Below, one piece after another: positions 1 through 8,627 of a stretch of DNA of 11,363 bases. Every line of letters starts with the position of its first letter. Position 1 is the stretch's first letter. The notes under the pieces were generated by a model. The model did not search any database. It saw only the letters and a list, made by a program, of their open reading frames with translations, and was not told the DNA's origin. Position numbers and translations under genes: made by a program. Origin of the DNA: Coemansia sp. RSA 1804 (Eukaryota > Kickxellomycota > Kickxellomycetes > Kickxellales > Kickxellaceae). The stretch spans positions 1-11,363 of the forward strand of contig JANBTH010000785.1 of the NCBI GenBank assembly GCA_027578815.1. Direction: 5' to 3'.

Positions 1-140
1 GGTTCATTCGGCACTCGCATCTTTTCACCGGAAAGAACCATCTAGTCAAGCTCCTTGATAGCGAGCAGGCTTCAATCACCCGTCTCGAGAGCACGCTGCG
101 CGAGTTTGACGGTATTATACATCTGCCGCAGCATGTCTAG
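1..140 (+). CDS. C-terminal end of an unrecognised protein (5' end outside window)
   Basis: Reading from base 3, one frame is open from the window edge to a TAG at 138-140; the other two plus frames stop within the first 60 bases. The 45 visible residues are polar and partly helix-forming, with a segment reading KLLDSEQASITRLESTLREF and the ending HLPQHV. The balance of charged and hydrophobic residues looks like a real, possibly coiled-coil, C-terminus, and it sits about 380 bp upstream of the next gene on the same strand. I do not recognise the family. It is too short to exclude a chance open frame, so the call is tentative. Confidence 0.4.
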   Translation, partial: FIRHSHLFTGKNHLVKLLDSEQASITRLESTLREFDGIIHLPQHV

Positions 141-520
141 CAAGCGCAACGTGTTTCTCACTAGTAATAATAGCGAAATGATTATAACAATAGGTGGACA
201 TCTTTTTTAGCATGACACTTGCTACAAGCGCAAGTCTTATTGTTTATTGCCGCTTTTTTGTTTGTAGGCGAGCAAACTGAAACGTGGGTGGCATGACCGC
301 CTTTAAAAAGGCTGGCACAACTTTAGTCTTCCTGAAAGTGCACGCCACCATTCTTTTTTTCGTTTCGTTTTCTTTTTGTTTTTATTTTTGTTTTTGTTTT
401 TGTTTTCTTATTTCCTAGCCTTCACTCTAATCTACTGAATTCCCTTACTCCTTTGACAGAAAAACTTGAATAACAAGCATTTTAGGCTGCTGACAACGAG
501 CAAGTGACGCAAACGCACAA
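141..520. other. Intergenic spacer and 5' region of the coiled-coil gene
   Basis: This 380-bp stretch has no credible coding frame. The left part would hold the 3' flank of the partial gene at 1-140. The right part is the presumed promoter and leader of the gene starting at 521. Its main visible feature is a T-rich tract at about 351-416. I see no convincing TATA box or RNA gene. Confidence 0.6.
351..416 (+). promoter_or_regulatory. T-rich (poly-dT-like) tract upstream of the coiled-coil gene
   Basis: About 65 bases consist almost wholly of T runs broken by single G, C or A, with repeated units of the form GTTTTT. It ends roughly 105 bp upstream of the ATG at 521. Poly(dA:dT) tracts in fungal promoters are known to disfavour nucleosomes; that role here is inferred from position only. 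It could also be a pyrimidine-rich leader element. Confidence 0.4.
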
Positions 521-2970
521 ATGGAAAGGGCACCTAGCAGAGCAAAAGCCACGAATATTCTGCGTCCGGCAAGCCGTGCACAAACACCCGCTTACACTAA
601 CAACGAGATGCTGGCGGCAACCGCAGCAGCCTTAGGCGGAATTTCTAGCCCTAGTGGGCCTCGATTTGTTGTCCCTGCAGCTGGTGCTTCTGTGGGCGCA
701 GAGGGAATAGTCTCTTCCGGAACCCCTGGCGTGCTTAGGCGTCCTCCTTCGACAACACAGTTTTTTGGCCAGCAGCCTGATCAAGCGTACCATGCGGGTA
801 TCGCTGCAGTTGATCAGCAACAGCAGCAGATAAGAAATGGTGGTGGTGTGGCCAGACAGCGGGTAGGCTCGTATTACGAGAACCCTATGCCAATCGCAGA
901 TCCGTCAGCACCAGGCCGCTCACTCAGTCGCTCAGGAAGCCGGGCTGAGCTGGTTCCAGGACAGGGCATGTCGCTTCAGCACCCAGGTCAGCAACAGCCT
1001 CCTAGGTCATCGTCTCGTGCCGGACGCCCTGGAATCGGCGGAGCTCCTATGTGGACTGGTGCAATTCCTGGCCAGATGGGAATCAACGGGCTGTTTGGAG
1101 GCGGGTTTGGCTCGATGGGCGGCGATTTTGGGCCGATTTCGCCAATGACTCCACGACAACAGCATGTGCAAATGCAAATAGCAATGCAACAACAACACCA
1201 ACAACACCAACACCAGCAGCAGCAGCAGCAGCATTTTTCTAATCTGCCAGGAAGTCGTCCTGGAAGCTCTCTCCAAATGTCGCAGCCAGCGCGACCTGCG
1301 ACGTCAACAGGGTTCCGTAGCCCCAATACTGACGGAGACAACCCAGTTGTTGTGAATGTTGCTCGTGGTGGTGCCCGAGTGATTGGACCAATGCGTGCAA
1401 AGCCAACATCTGCTGAGACTCCATCCTTTCTGAATCCCATTCCTCAGTCTCCGTCATCGGTGCTAGGCGCAAGAATTCCTGGCGAATCCGTGATGGATAA
1501 CGACGCCATGCACGCCGCCAACCCACGCTCAGCGCTTTCAAACAGCTCGATAGACTCTGCGCGCAGCCGCTCCAATAGTGCCTTGCAGCCAACTGAGGAG
1601 TTTATGGAGGCTGCAGAAGCGCGCGTGAGCCGCAAGATTCAAGATCTGGAGATTTCGAACAAATCTCTTCTGGCGATCAACTCACAGCTGGAATCACGCG
1701 TAAAGTCGCAACGCGAGCAAATTGGCGAACTAAAGAAGCAGCTTCAGATGAAAATGCCGTTTATCTCCGAGCCGCTTGTCGACAATGAAATAAGTGATGA
1801 GGTAAGCATATACTTTTCTTATGAGATGTCCCCAATTATCCCCTTCTCGGCAATTCTCTCTTCATAACTCTCTTTCTTTCTCGCGAGCTTTGCCCCCTGC
1901 TTGGTTGTGGGTTCTGGTACAGGCTCATTTGGGTCCGATTTTTAAAACCACATCTTGCTGGCATGGCTTTTTTGCGAATGGATGAGAGGAACTGGAGAAA
2001 GAATAAAATAGAAGATGAAGAGCAATGCACAGACTGCTATACACCACATAAACCCCGCTTCTCATACATGCCGGTAGGCTCTGAGATCGGCGCTTAAGGA
2101 GGACAAAGTGTTTGAACGCCTGATTTCTAATTTGGAACACCTAATACAGGATGCGAAGGCAGCTCTCGAATATCGGTCGACGATTGCGGCAGGCAAGGTC
2201 ATCAGCGCAGCTGAACTTAATGAAGGTATGTATAAAGTTTTTTGTGTTTGAGCAAAATGAAGGGTGTTCTTTTGTGCTATGTTTTGCGTGTACCATCTTA
2301 CAATATAGCAATTTCGGCTTGTTTTGTTTCATGTGATATAGACGATTCGCAGCTAAGTATTGGCAAGAACGCCGGAAACGAGCTGGTCCAGAAACAGGCC
2401 AATGAAGCAAACCCCAGCTTAAGCAAGCCATGCGATGCGCACAATGACGAGAGCGAGGACGGCAGAGGGAAGGAGACAAGTATCGAGAACGACGGCGGAA
2501 ACAACGACGACGCTGAAGACAACAACAGCGAGGGCTCATTGCCTATCGATGAATCTGAAGATGTAGCAACGAATGCTGACAAGCCTTCAAGCTCAAATGA
2601 CGAGAAAACCCAAGAAGCACGCGAACTTGTTGCTCGCCTGATGGTTCTGGCGCTGGCGTCATCAGAATCCGCGAATCCGCCAAAGGCCAACTCACGCATA
2701 CCAAAGCGATCAGGTTCTGCATCCGCAACAGCCCAGACTTCGAGTAGACCTACAAGCGCGCTGAAGGTTGGTCTGCGAGCTCCAGTCAAATCCACAAGCA
2801 CGCGCATCAGTAGTTTTGGAGTTGCCTCGGAGAGCACGCCTGTTCGCTCTCTAATTGCAAGCCCAACTCCTTTGTCTAAATCGTCTTCTGCTGGTGGGAA
2901 GGGGCCGTCTTCTGCATCAGAAAAGGATCAAATGCTTGAAATATGCCGCAAACTTCAGGAAATCCTCTAG
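521..2970 (+). CDS. Low-complexity coiled-coil protein with SxIP motif (three exons)
   Basis: The model joins exons 521-1801, 2078-2225 and 2342-2970 into 685 codons plus TAG. An in-frame TGA at 491-493 makes the ATG at 521 the first possible start. Intron 1 (GTAAGC...TAG) falls in phase 0 and intron 2 (GTATGT...TAG) in phase 1; the joined frame stays open and protein-like. Residues 1-350 are disordered and rich in S, P, G, A and Q, with a Q/H-rich stretch including six glutamines at 232-237. Residues 358-411 form a strong predicted coiled coil, followed by a second helical segment encoded by exon 2 (428-476). An acidic D/E/N-rich stretch comes next, then a basic S/T/P-rich region containing SRIP at 594-597 followed by KRSGS, and a short C-terminal helix. 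I do not recognise a named family. The coiled coil plus an SxIP motif in basic serine-rich sequence suggests a microtubule plus-end or cytoskeletal adaptor, but this is inference. Exon 1 is secure; the intron 1 acceptor is less so. Confidence 0.82.
1214..1231 (+). repeat. (CAG)6 trinucleotide repeat coding for polyglutamine
   Basis: Six perfect CAG units encode Q232-Q237 of the coiled-coil protein. Just upstream lies an interrupted CAA/CAC/CAG tract (about 1188-1213) coding for mixed Gln and His. Such tracts commonly vary in length between strains. Confidence 0.9.
1802..2077 (+). other. Intron 1 of the coiled-coil gene
   Basis: The donor is GAG|GTAAGC and the proposed acceptor is GTAG|GCTCTG. 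It joins phase 0 to phase 0 and links the end of the first coiled coil to a second helical segment. At 276 nt it is more than twice intron 2. A second acceptor-like TACAG ends at 1922 after a pyrimidine-rich stretch; its use would give a 121-nt intron but leads in phase 0 to a TGA at 1983-1985. Confidence 0.65.
2226..2341 (+). other. Intron 2 of the coiled-coil gene
   Basis: The donor is AAG|GTATGT and the acceptor is ATATAG|ACGATT, 116 nt, phase 1. Without removal, frame is lost. An alternative acceptor CAATATAG ends at 2308, exactly 33 nt earlier and in the same phase, and would insert 11 residues. Confidence 0.75.
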
Positions 2971-3094
2971 AGCTGAGCTTGATTCTCTGCTTTTACAATT
3001 GAGTTGATAATGTTCTGTTATTGCTGACATGCTCTGTTTGGGATATTTCCGCATTCTAGGACTCTACAAATTGAGATGTTCTCTATTCTGGCCA

Positions 3095-3104
3095 AATAAA
3101 TAAA
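3095..3104 (+). terminator. Polyadenylation signal of the coiled-coil gene
   Basis: Two overlapping AATAAA hexamers lie about 125 nt after the TAG at 2970. They are only 25 bp from the stop codon of the convergent zinc-finger gene, so the 3' ends of the two transcripts probably overlap. Confidence 0.55.
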
Positions 3105-3128
3105 CAAAGGGGGCCATTACAGTCCATT

Positions 3129-4970
3129 CTATCCACGACGATACTTGGTAGTGTTCTGCAGTAGTGGGTCGGGTAATGCACTGCGCACGCTGTTGATGGA
3201 CTCGTGCGCATAGTGATCCAAAACCATGCCACCTATGGTGCCCAACTGTGTCATAGCTGAGCAACGTTGTGCATCAACGTGTGAGAGCTGTGAATTGTGT
3301 TGGATTGCAAGCTGATTCAAGCAGCTCTCGTTCACGGCTTGCTTTTGTTGCAAAGGCGGAAATACGTGGTTCATTTTGTTGTCATCAAACAGGCTGCTCT
3401 CTGGAAGGACACTGATGCCCGCATTCATGGCCTTAGCTGTGACGAATGTGTTGGTTTCGATCCCAGACGAAACAATGGCCGGCTTCTGGAGGTCACTGGT
3501 GATAAATGGGTTTGTGACAGCCGTCGCAGCGGTGGTAAGCGTCTCGAGTGGGCCCAGTTCTTTTGAGATAGTCTCCACACATTCTGTCGGAATTGGCCAG
3601 ATCCCTGCAGAAAGCAGGTCATTGCCTCTCCCATCATTGCTGCTTGTGCTGCTGCTGCGGCTGCTAATGCTGCCAATACTACTAATTATATCGTTGCTAC
3701 GCCCGTGTTCTACGGATGTACTATTTAACAGCGATTCAAATGGGGTTGCTGCTATTCCCGCTTCGCAGCCTGCTCTTGATGCAACGCTGAGATGAGTAGT
3801 GTTGTCTGAGAGACGATCAGAGGCCGTAGCAAGTGACGAGAGCAGAAGCAAGTGATCCTTGGGCCTTGGCAGCGTATTTATATGTTGTTGGCAGTCAACT
3901 TGAGCTGGTGGAAGTGGTGTCTTATCGTTGTATAAAGCAGACATCTTTGTATATGACTCTTGTGGTTTGGAAGACGTAAATAAATCAGTATCCGTGGCCG
4001 CATCCAGCGTACGCTCAGCACTAGTCTGTGGAATGTACATGCTCGCTAGAGAGTCATCAAAAGATTGTATTGCTGCGGTGGCTCTAAAACTTGGCGCATA
4101 CGAGCTTTGCATGTATTCTTGGTTTCTGGAATGAAACATTATCTGCGGAACCAGAGGCACCTGCACTGGTGCTGACAATGTGGTGCAATAATCCATGTCA
4201 AGAGAATTGCAGTTGATGTTGTTGCTATGACCAGAACCCCCAATGATCGAGTTCGTATTTAGTGCACTCCCTGAAGTAGATCCATTATTGGCGACAAAAC
4301 TGTTCAGTGTCTCAATGGAATTGTTGTTGCTGTTGCTGTGTTCTAAATAAAGCCCGCCAAAACGGCCAACGTCAAGAAATTGCTTAGAGACCGACGGGGG
4401 TCTTCCACGGAGCCGTTTCTTGCCACTACGCTGTCTGCGGTTGGCATGCACCCGATAATGGCGTCGAAGGTTGCTCAATACCGAAAACCTTTTAGTACAC
4501 TCGGGAAAGTCGCAGGCAAAGGGACGTTCTCCCGTATGTGTGTATACATGCGATGTGAGCGAACTAGGGCGAGAGAAGCGTTTTTTGCAATATTCACATT
4601 CGTATTTGCGCTCCCGCTTTTCCTTCTCTGTATATTGAATGCAGATAGGCTGTACCTTGACGGCGGCACTTTTTTTAGTCTTTTTTTTATTTGGATCCAA
4701 AGCAATGGCTGCGCCAGAGCATTTGGGCGATTTTTCTGGCAATGGAAATAAACTCAGATCCATGCGACCGTTGCTCTTTTCTCCTACATTTAAAAATGTT
4801 TCATCGGTAGGCGCGTGCGATAGTACGTTTTCATGATAGAGCAATGCAAGTTCTGGTGGCGGCGTAGTGAATACGCAGCTGTCTGGGTTACTTTCCAGTC
4901 TTGTGTTATCCAACGTCAAAGCCTTTTCTGGTGGAGTTATAAGTGATTCGAGCTCCTCAATAAACGTCAT
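3129..4970 (-). CDS. C2H2 zinc-finger transcription factor (two fingers, AT-hook-like motif)
   Basis: A single uninterrupted frame of 613 residues. The first ATG is at 4970 (A at -3); the in-frame sequence upstream offers only a TTG. Finger 1 uses C125, C128, H141 and H145 (C-x2-C-x12-H-x3-H). A canonical TGERPF linker follows (146-151), then finger 2 with C153, C158, H171 and H175 (C-x4-C-x12-H-x3-H). Finger 1 carries RPSSLTS and finger 2 VLSNLRR across the recognition-helix positions, an arrangement I associate with fungal C2H2 regulators. A basic run at 177-192 directly after the fingers contains RLRGRPPS, which fits an AT-hook core. KKKTKK at 95-100 could be a nuclear localisation signal. 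The rest is long and disordered: N/S-rich at about 210-260 and serine-rich near 430-445, as in activation domains. It should be a nuclear sequence-specific DNA-binding regulator; target and pathway cannot be read from the sequence. It is convergent with the coiled-coil gene (158 bp between stops). Confidence 0.93.
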   Translation of the reverse strand: MTFIEELESLITPPEKALTLDNTRLESNPDSCVFTTPPPELALLYHENVLSHAPTDETFLNVGEKSNGRMDLSLFPLPEKSPKCSGAAIALDPNKKKTKKSAAVKVQPICIQYTEKEKRERKYECEYCKKRFSRPSSLTSHVYTHTGERPFACDFPECTKRFSVLSNLRRHYRVHANRRQRSGKKRLRGRPPSVSKQFLDVGRFGGLYLEHSNSNNNSIETLNSFVANNGSTSGSALNTNSIIGGSGHSNNINCNSLDMDYCTTLSAPVQVPLVPQIMFHSRNQEYMQSSYAPSFRATAAIQSFDDSLASMYIPQTSAERTLDAATDTDLFTSSKPQESYTKMSALYNDKTPLPPAQVDCQQHINTLPRPKDHLLLLSSLATASDRLSDNTTHLSVASRAGCEAGIAATPFESLLNSTSVEHGRSNDIISSIGSISSRSSSTSSNDGRGNDLLSAGIWPIPTECVETISKELGPLETLTTAATAVTNPFITSDLQKPAIVSSGIETNTFVTAKAMNAGISVLPESSLFDDNKMNHVFPPLQQKQAVNESCLNQLAIQHNSQLSHVDAQRCSAMTQLGTIGGMVLDHYAHESINSVRSALPDPLLQNTTKYRRG

Positions 4971-5998
4971 TATATGCAATATAGTAAACTTGTGCAATAA
5001 CTACACAAATATATATATATATATGAACTTGTATGTGTATTCTACGCTAAGAACAATTGAAAATGTAGAAAAGACTACGTGCAAGGAGTCGAGCGTTAGC
5101 ATGATTATTAAAATTTTGATTGTTTTCAAAGCTAGTGTTAACAAAATATTCCGACAGTAGAACAACTCAACCATTACATATGAAATACCTTTATGACAAG
5201 TGCTAATGTGTACGATTACGACTTATACTTGGTCTTAAAAATAAAACGAGATTATTTAGAGTAGTGCCATTTACCAGGAATCCCATTTTTAACTTTGCCA
5301 AACAGCATACCACAAGCGCGGATCGTCTGGGTTAAATATATGCTCGCAACTACCCCATTTTGAAATTATTAATTCAAGTGTGCCAAACGCAATCTATTAT
5401 CAACCATATATTTCCTGTCTACGTCTGAATGATGAAGATAAGGATGGTTGTACACTTGTGCACACTCAATTCTAGGCTTTAGAAGGCTTCAAATACGTAG
5501 TACTTTTCTACTAAAAAATCCAATTGGTTGTTGGCTTAATATATTAGCAATTGCGGTCTGGCCTATAGAGCTTAGGAACTGTAAAATGGTCCTAGAGTTG
5601 AAAGAAGTAGAATAAACAAATACATGCACAGCTACTAGGTTTGAATTTTTCATCTATTGTAGTCACTGCGACAAATTCAGGGCTAGGGTATTAATATTCC
5701 TTGCATTGTCCATATGGCCCAGTCTAGAAGCACTTTTGTTCAAGAAATGGTGTTTTCATTTCCCATCCTTCATACAATTGGCCCTACTTGCCTGCTTTCA
5801 AACAGTTGGATCGGCAAAAGCGAGTCTTTCAATGATCAGCACAAAGGCCGAGGTTTTTTTTTGGCAAGAGAAAACTCGAAGATAGCACCAAAAAAATAGT
5901 GTTGAATATTTCTCTTGCTCAGAAAAAGTTGGAATGGTTTAAAGAATGAAAATTGCTAAAATGGTAAAGCCGCTCACAACGGTTATATTGCAGTTGGC
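4971..5998. other. AT-rich intergenic spacer between zinc-finger and sirtuin genes
   Basis: This 1.03-kb stretch contains the promoter of the zinc-finger gene (right side of 4970, read on minus) and the 3' flank of the sirtuin gene. It holds an (AT)8 microsatellite at 5009-5024. A 61-codon ATG frame at 5714-5899 and an overlapping, longer ATG-poor open stretch at about 5617-5883 are both on plus; neither shows a recognisable domain, and their lengths fit chance in AT-rich DNA. I see no tRNA-like A/B boxes or other RNA gene. Confidence 0.6.
5009..5024. repeat. (AT)8 dinucleotide repeat
   Basis: Eight perfect AT units begin 39 bp upstream of the zinc-finger ATG (minus strand). The position would suit a TATA-like promoter element, but a simple AT microsatellite is equally possible. 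Confidence 0.8.
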
Positions 5999-7171
5999 CT
6001 AGTTATTTTGTCCAGAAAGAAATTCATTTCTTAGCTCCAAAAGTTCGTCCTTCCATCCCAATCGATCGGCAAGCAATATGCAAGCTTCGTCGCAGTCTCC
6101 AAGGATAAGTGCGTCTCGATGTGGGCCACGGGTATCGGCGTTTTCACCAGATAAATGTTCTCTGTCGAATTTGAATCCTAGATTCGGATCAGCTAATTCG
6201 CCTGCTTTCTCACGATTAATTAGCAGGCGCGGCACATTCGCCTTCACCTCGTCAATTTGAGGTGCAAATGGAGTCACAAGCAACGATGTGCCCATGACTA
6301 TTAAGAGATCGCACGATGCAAAGTCTTCCTCGCGCAGCTCGTAGAACCGAGACGGAAGCTCTTCTCCGAAGAATGTAATGTCGGGCTTGACTAGAGATCC
6401 GCACTCTGTGCAGCGTGGAGTTTCTCCATCCGCTATCTTCCTCTTGACCCATTCTCGCGAGTGCTCCTTGCTGCATGCTTCTTCAATGCAATGAGCAGTA
6501 TGAAAAGAGCCGTGCGCCTCAACTATGCGCTCATGGCTGATTCCCGCAAGCCGCTCCAAACAGTCAATGTTTTGCGTGTAGTGTCTTCGCAAGAGGCCCT
6601 TGCTCTCCAAAAGCTTGATAAAGAAGTGGGTTGTTGTTGGGCTGTACTGACCCGGATAAAGTTCCTTTGCTAATGTGTAAAATGGTTTTGGATTCTCACG
6701 GAAATAATCCATCGCGAATATGGCCTCGGCGTATGGAAGATTGAACTCCTTCAGGTTGGCATAGAGGCCGGTTTTAGGTGAGCGAAAGTCGGGAATGCCG
6801 GCACTTGTCGAAATTCCCGCACCAGCCATCACTACAATATTGCTTACTGAGCCTGTCTTTACCATTTGCACGATGGAATCGAGAGTTGAAATTTTGCTTG
6901 AAAACAAGGAGCTTGCGCCTTCAACAAGAATAGGGCTGTATACGGCTAACGGTGGATACTCTTCTTTGTATAAAGCAGCAGATACATTGCTATCAGATCG
7001 TGGGATGCCAAAATCCGGCTCTGGATTGCTTGGAACATCATGTTCATCATGCTCTCTGTCACTTGCGCCATCTTCATTGGGCTTCTCGTCGTCCGAATGT
7101 ATATCATTCAGCTCCAACATAGATTCGAGTTTAGTAGCTAGTTTGCTAATCTCTGCGTCACTCTTGGACAT
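5999..7171 (-). CDS. HST2: NAD+-dependent protein deacetylase, sirtuin class I (Hst2/SIRT2 type)
   Basis: A single-exon frame of 390 residues. The first ATG is at 7171 with a purine at -3; a longer version would need a TTG start. All hallmark Sir2 elements are present: GAGIS at 117-121 and the following GIPDFRSP (NAD binding), TQNID at 199-203, catalytic HG at 220-221, a zinc site C228-x4-C233 ... C254-x2-C257, and GTS at 294-296. The wording around the zinc module and the segment LVKPDITFFGEELP match the Hst2/SIRT2 branch rather than mitochondrial or nuclear Sir2 silencing types. The C-terminal pattern LGDCDEACILLADRLGW (about 357-373) supports this. Length agrees with yeast Hst2 and human SIRT2. 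Family members remove acetyl groups from lysines using NAD+, giving nicotinamide and O-acetyl-ADP-ribose, and are mainly cytoplasmic with nuclear access. The first 85 or so residues are an acidic, Ser/Asp/Glu-rich extension with no domain I recognise. Catalytic residues are intact, so it should be active. Confidence 0.96.
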   Translation of the reverse strand: MSKSDAEISKLATKLESMLELNDIHSDDEKPNEDGASDREHDEHDVPSNPEPDFGIPRSDSNVSAALYKEEYPPLAVYSPILVEGASSLFSSKISTLDSIVQMVKTGSVSNIVVMAGAGISTSAGIPDFRSPKTGLYANLKEFNLPYAEAIFAMDYFRENPKPFYTLAKELYPGQYSPTTTHFFIKLLESKGLLRRHYTQNIDCLERLAGISHERIVEAHGSFHTAHCIEEACSKEHSREWVKRKIADGETPRCTECGSLVKPDITFFGEELPSRFYELREEDFASCDLLIVMGTSLLVTPFAPQIDEVKANVPRLLINREKAGELADPNLGFKFDREHLSGENADTRGPHRDALILGDCDEACILLADRLGWKDELLELRNEFLSGQNN

Positions 7172-8627
7172 GGCTGGTGAATGCTCAAATGGTTTATTTG
7201 AACAAGGATAAAAAATCAAAAAAAGTAGAAATCCCAATTCTAGGCTAAATACAGTATAAATCTTGTTCTTGTAAATCCTTTTGTAGTTTAATTCCTAGAA
7301 GAGCGAAGAATGACAAGGGTAGAGAAAACTATGTGCAGGACAAACTCGACCAAGTATAGTATTTTGGAAAATGCGCACATGATTTGCAGTGTGTATTTTT
7401 GTGTACAAAGATAAATTCTTTTCAATATTTTTAAATTCATCTGTTTTCAAGTGTTTCGTCCATATGCAACGTCTACATTTTTAACAGCCAAATAACTTGC
7501 AAAGCACGATGTAATGGGGAAGCATTATTTGAGAGAAAATAGAAAGTTTCAGTTCTAAACCCGTAACGCCGTTTCAGATTACAGGTGCACAGGAGCCATT
7601 TGTGAGGAACACTCTCTTGGGTAAACCTTTGGTTGAGGGTAGTGTAGCTACTGAGGCAAATCATTCAGTCATTTTTCTTGTTGAAATAAAGGCTATGGCT
7701 GAAGGATTGACCTGGGAGATTTCTTTTCCGAACACCAGCCTGGTATTTTTGTTTTAGCACAGTGATTGTTTTCTAGGTTTATATCCATATGCCAACAACG
7801 TAATTAGCTTGTGTGTAGCACCGCATCTCAACCTCTATTGCAATGCAGCATTATTGGTTCCGAGAATATGAGAAAAAATTATGCACAAAATATGAACGCT
7901 TTGTGAAGAGAATGCACAACACCACAAATCTTTTCTTTTGTGAGCTTTGATATTATTTATGCCGTGTTGTTGATCGGATCTACACTCTGCTGTTGCTGCG
8001 AATGAGATGAGACGGAATTTGGAGGCAAGGCCTGAAGGGTAAAACAAAAAGGATTTCTTTCAAAACTATTGAACGTATCACCGAAGCTTCTTTTGAATTG
8101 ATCGAAATGCCATGAGTTGTGGAAATCTTGGTGTATGCAAAGAACAGGTGAATGATGCATAACCCGTTAGTTCAAAGGAATAAGTTGATGATGATCCGTT
8201 TTCACAAAGGAATGGATAAAAAACAGCATTTTTGTATTAGTGAACAGTTGATGGACTAGAGTGAGCATCATCCATTTTCTTCCAAAAAAAAGTAAATGAT
8301 TAGCAATGGCCGGGATCCTTATAACGGTGGCAAACGGATGTACTAATATGAGCTATGCTATTTGCAAGTCATGGATTGACTCAATCAATTCTTGTGAGTT
8401 TGCAGCTTTCTTGGACACTGATGCTTTGAGGAAGGCAAGAGCAATGTATAATATTTGTTTTGCTTGTCATGCGAAAGTATCTATTGAAATAAAAGTAAAA
8501 CACGATGGCAGAGCTTCTGCCTAGACATTTATGTTTACGTTTTTCTTCTTTTATTTGAATTATTGCATTGCTGTATTATTAAGTCTATTTAACAACTTTT
8601 GTCTGCGTGTGGTCTTATTATTAAAAA
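7172..8627. other. Divergent intergenic region between sirtuin and 7TM genes
   Basis: This 1.46-kb stretch separates two divergently transcribed genes and should contain both promoters. It is AT-rich with many homopolymer A/T runs. No tRNA, snRNA or clear snoRNA was found. Several open stretches lie inside: plus 7533-7757 (no ATG until late), plus 8306-8524 (72 codons from ATG), minus 7957-8160, and a minus frame over 8170-8466 broken by one TAG. None has a domain I recognise. They may be chance frames, exons of an unannotated gene, or gene relics. Confidence 0.55.

Noticed and set aside
988..1592. Long minus-strand ORFs opposite exon 1 of the coiled-coil gene, including a Cys-rich one
   Set aside because: They are shadows: the Cys run is the antisense of the Gln/His codon repeat.
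1923..2099. Open frame inside intron 1 of the coiled-coil gene
   Set aside because: It ends in TAA overlapping exon 2 in a different frame and needs extra splice sites that are not present.
4971..4997. Nine-residue upstream extension of the zinc-finger protein
   Set aside because: It would begin at a TTG. The ATG at 4970 has good context and is the first ATG in the frame.
5617..5899. Two overlapping plus-strand open stretches in the zinc-finger/sirtuin spacer
   Set aside because: Both frames being open across the same bases, the lack of any recognisable domain and the AT-rich context point to chance.
7172..7237. Hydrophobic 22-residue N-terminal extension of the sirtuin that could look like a signal or targeting peptide
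   Set aside because: It begins at a TTG and contains no ATG; it is 5' UTR read in frame. Hst2/SIRT2-type proteins lack such a peptide.
7957..8160. Minus-strand 67-codon ORF ending in a Q-rich tail, with an acceptor-like TTCAG inside
   Set aside because: No homologous domain was recognised and no credible upstream exon or donor was found; kept only as part of the spacer description.
8180..8250. TTGATGATGA, similar to a C box of a C/D snoRNA
   Set aside because: No D box (CTGA) at suitable spacing and no terminal stem were found.
8306..8524. 72-codon plus-strand ORF with a CFACH sequence resembling a heme-binding CxxCH
   Set aside because: There is no signal peptide and no other cytochrome c feature. 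It is compositionally odd, overlaps an opposing open stretch, and its length fits chance in this spacer.
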